From Cauispirillum nitrogeniifigens (GTDB taxonomy: Bacteria; Pseudomonadota; Alphaproteobacteria; Rhodospirillales; Rhodospirillaceae): 64,000 bases of DNA. The stretch spans positions 186,001 to 250,000 of the forward strand of contig NZ_JBLOOT010000002.1 in assembly GCF_049800675.1 (NCBI RefSeq), read 5' to 3'. The translations under genes were made by a program, and so were the position numbers. This document shows, piece by piece, positions 60,672 to 64,000 of this stretch. The first letter of the stretch is position 1, and the number at the start of each line of letters is the position of its first letter. Under the pieces are notes generated by a model. The model was not told the DNA's origin. It saw nothing but the letters and a program-made list of their open reading frames with translations, and made no database searches.

Positions 60672-61343
60672 CTAGACGGCCGGCGCGGCGACCAGCGAAA
60701 GCACCGCCTCGACCACGTTCTCCGCCCCTTGCGCGATCTGGTCGATGGTGGCGTCGAGCATGTAGCACGGCGTGGTCGCCAGCCGCGCCTCGCGGTCCAC
60801 CACCACCTGGCCGTGGGTGGTCGGCTTGTGGGTGCCGCCCATCGATTCGATGCCGGCGGCGACGTCGGGGCTGTCGCCGATGGTCACCGTGACCTTGCCC
60901 AGCACGCGGGTGATCAGCGCCGGGGAGATGCACAGGGCGCCGATGGGCTTGCCGGCGGCGTGGACCTCCTTGATGGCCCGCTCGACGTCGCCGTTGACGT
61001 GGCATTCCGGCCCGTCGAGGGCGAAGGTGCAGAGGTTCTTGGCCGCGCCGAAACCGCCGGGGAAGACGATGGCGTCGTAGTCGGCGGCGCGGAACTCCCG
61101 CAGGTCCTTGATGTCGCCACGGGCGATGCGGGCGGCCTCGATCAGCACGTTGCGGGTGGCGCCGTGCTCCTCCTGGCCCGTCAGGTGGTTGATGACGTGG
61201 TTCTGCGGGATGTTGGGGGCGAAACACTGGTAGGTGCCGCCCTTGCGGACGATGGCCAACATCGTCAGGACGGCTTCGTGGATCTCCGCCCCGTCATAGA
61301 CGCCGCATCCGGCCAGTACCACGGCCACCTTCGGCTTCGCCAT
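60672..61343 (-). CDS. elbB: ElbB-type glyoxalase/DJ-1 superfamily protein
   Basis: A 223-residue protein with the ElbB/DJ-1/PfpI fold. The N-terminus reads VAVVLAGCGVYDGAEIHE, then the nucleophile elbow GALCISPALI with the conserved Cys, and FPGGFGAAKNL. GGAGGA lies upstream, and the second ATG (61343) has better spacing than the first at 61349. Homologues were linked to isoprenoid synthesis screens and show glyoxalase-like activity in vitro; the physiological substrate is not settled. It is divergent from the carboxypeptidase gene. Confidence 0.9.
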   Translation of the reverse strand: MAKPKVAVVLAGCGVYDGAEIHEAVLTMLAIVRKGGTYQCFAPNIPQNHVINHLTGQEEHGATRNVLIEAARIARGDIKDLREFRAADYDAIVFPGGFGAAKNLCTFALDGPECHVNGDVERAIKEVHAAGKPIGALCISPALITRVLGKVTVTIGDSPDVAAGIESMGGTHKPTTHGQVVVDREARLATTPCYMLDATIDQIAQGAENVVEAVLSLVAAPAV

Positions 61344-61430
61344 GCCCATTCCTCCCTATTGTCTTTCCAAAGCGGCCGCGATCTCCTACCTAAGGGGACC
61401 GTCAATCGCGCCCGCGCATGAGGATCCAGG

Positions 61431-62935
<1,505 letters not shown>

Positions 62936-62939
<4 letters not shown>

Positions 62940-63157
62940 CGCCCCTCGCCGAGGCGGGCGCGGGCGTCGCGCACCAGCGCGCGGACCGCGTCCCCCTGAA
63001 GGCCGTCGCTGGCCATCAGGCGCACGGTGATGGGGTCTTCCAGGATGTCGTCCAGGCGCGGTTCCTCGTTGGTCAGGAAGCGCTCGGGATCGGCGCCAAG
63101 GCGGGCACCGCGCAGGACCGGAGGCATGGCGAGCGGGGAGGATGCGGTTGTCATCAT
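62936..63157 (-). CDS. Small hypothetical protein
   Basis: A 73-residue protein; two adjacent ATGs (63157 and 63154) can start it. The core NEEPRLDDILEDPITVRLMASDGLQGDAVRALVRDARARLGEG is amphipathic and helix-forming. I recall similar short proteins with an LDDxLxDPIxxxLMAxDG motif in other alphaproteobacteria, but cannot name a family. No signal or membrane segment. It ends within the carboxypeptidase stop. The gene upstream is the c-di-GMP cyclase. Confidence 0.6.
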
Positions 63158-63402
63158 GGGCCTGTGTCTCCCGATCGTGTGGCGCCTGCCCCCCTTGCAA
63201 GGACCGGAGCGCGGGTCGGGGACGAGCCAAGCAGCGGCGACCGGGATATCCCGGTCCTTTCGGCTTGGCACTTTCCTCCCGGACGCGCGCGGACCTGTTC
63301 AAACGGCCCTTGGTGCCCCTCACTTGGGGCGGGCCGGGGCCGGGGTCAAGCCCCCGGTCCCTGCGGAAGCCTCACCCAGAATGCGGTTTTCAGCCTCTTT
63401 CG

Positions 63403-63422
63403 GCTGTGACCGCGATCACAGC
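63403..63422. promoter_or_regulatory. CRP/FNR-like palindrome overlapping the cyclase stop codon
   Basis: GCTGTGA-CCGCGA-TCACAGC is a perfect inverted repeat. Its core TGTGA-N6-TCACA equals the E. coli CRP consensus. It straddles the end of the diguanylate cyclase gene, about 245 bases upstream of the 73-residue protein gene on the same strand. The 258-base gap between the two genes holds no other recognised feature. Confidence 0.5.
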
Positions 63423-64000
63423 GCGGGCGCCGGAACGTCCTTGACCACCCGGTTCCGCCCCGAGGTCTTGGCGGCGTAGAGCGCGGCATCGGCGCGGCCG
63501 AGCAGGCTGTCGAGGGCCTCGCCCGCCGTCAGGACGGCGACGCCGAAGCTGGAGGTGACGGGGATGTCCACCCCGTCGGCCGGCACCGGCGCGGCGGCCA
63601 GGGCCTGCCGCAGGCGCTCGGCCACCAGCATGGCGCCGTCGCCGTCGGTGTCGGGCAGCACCAGGGCGAACTCCTCGCCGCCCAGGCGTCCGAGGATGTC
63701 GACGGGGCGGATCTCGGCGCCGATGCGGGCGACGACGGCGCGCAGGACGGCATCCCCGCCGGCATGGCCGTAGCGGTCATTCACCGCCTTGAAGTGGTCG
63801 ATGTCCAGCATCACGGCGCACAGCGGCGCCCCGGTGCGCTCCGACCGGATGATCTCGCGCCCGGCCATGTCGAAGAAGGCGCGGCGGTTGCGGGTGCCGG
63901 TCAGCGGGTCGGTGGTGGCCAGGCGTTCAAGCTCGGCATTGGCTTGTTCCAGGGCCGCCGTGCGCTCGGCGACCTTGCGCTCCAGGCCCTCGTTGGCGCG
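63416..64000 (-). CDS. GGDEF diguanylate cyclase (N-terminus beyond window)
   Basis: The last 194 residues of a protein whose start lies past the right edge. A coiled coil (RKVAERTAALEQANAELERL) leads into the GGDEF domain via TTDPLTGTRNRRAFF. The active site is GGEEF, and an intact RxxD inhibitory site (RPVD) lies five residues before it. The metal-binding Asp is in MLDIDHFKAVND. It should make c-di-GMP from GTP and be feedback inhibited. The sensor part is unseen. It is the only complete-looking cyclase active site in the window. Confidence 0.92.
   Translation of the reverse strand, partial: RANEGLERKVAERTAALEQANAELERLATTDPLTGTRNRRAFFDMAGREIIRSERTGAPLCAVMLDIDHFKAVNDRYGHAGGDAVLRAVVARIGAEIRPVDILGRLGGEEFALVLPDTDGDGAMLVAERLRQALAAAPVPADGVDIPVTSSFGVAVLTAGEALDSLLGRADAALYAAKTSGRNRVVKDVPAPAL

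Overview
The window is about 64 kb of very GC-rich chromosomal DNA from a Gram-negative alphaproteobacterium, most likely a member of the Rhodospirillales. The assignment rests on gene content and order: a his cluster ending in hisE and a HinT gene, kdsD-lptC-lptA-lptB-rpoN-ptsN, DUF3576-leuS-lptE-holA, NDUFA9-like and DUF2125 genes, a 17-kDa-antigen-like lipoprotein and an IalB-like protein. No species is named because the sequence alone does not decide it. Nearly all the DNA is core housekeeping sequence. No prophage, transposase, CRISPR array, rRNA operon or complete restriction system was seen.

Layout. 1-3.6 kb: the 3' part of an HWE-type sensor kinase fused to a receiver, then two overlapping N6-adenine DNA methyltransferase genes. 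3.7-9.2 kb: histidine biosynthesis on the minus strand (hisB, hisH, hisA, hisF, hisE) plus HinT, split by an opposite-strand lipoprotein that looks like a catalytically dead trypsin-like protein. 9.4-15.2 kb: XRE regulator, a cyclic-nucleotide-binding/TPR protein with a small partner, a CDF metal transporter, pdxH and a surface lipoprotein. 15.3-21.1 kb: DnaJ-like co-chaperone, two membrane proteins, fabI, aroC. 21.1-25.5 kb: glutamine amidotransferase and gamma-glutamylcyclotransferase pair, DUF2125 protein, sensor kinase. 25.5-30.1 kb: tRNA-Ala with a duplicated 3' end, yggT-yggU-folD, a thioredoxin-like protein, argG. 30.3-39.3 kb: racemase-like protein, NDUFA9-like protein, tRNA-Leu, RNase D-like exonuclease, the kdsD/Lpt/rpoN/ptsN block. 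39.4-42.1 kb: a CHASE-like sensor kinase translationally coupled to a PAS/zinc-finger protein. 42.1-49.2 kb: fmt-def, dapB, a GNAT/carbon-nitrogen hydrolase pair, nth, IalB-like protein, an RNA methyltransferase, a quinone oxidoreductase. 49.2-55.4 kb: two peptidoglycan-binding proteins, holA-lptE-leuS, DUF3576. 55.7-64 kb: a highly expressed porin, a ThiE-like protein, yggS, an EAL-CBS-GGDEF protein, elbB, an M32 carboxypeptidase, and a truncated diguanylate cyclase at the right edge.

How the genes work together. Lipopolysaccharide export is the strongest theme: KdsD supplies the arabinose 5-phosphate used for Kdo, and LptC, LptA, LptB and LptE belong to the transport bridge. Two further themes are translation start (fmt, def, leuS, two tRNAs) and signalling (three sensor kinases, two c-di-GMP proteins, one cNMP-binding protein).

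The least ordinary features are non-coding. One is a dispersed family of 130-145 bp intergenic palindromes (four copies and one remnant). Another is a 73 bp repeat found twice in convergent gaps. A third is a 71 bp direct duplication of the tRNA-Ala 3' end with its terminator. A short relic of a lipid-kinase gene is also present. I found no convincing new multi-gene system. The best candidates for unexplored function are the cNMP/TPR pair, the CHASE-kinase/PAS-zinc pair, and the pseudoprotease lipoprotein inside the his cluster.
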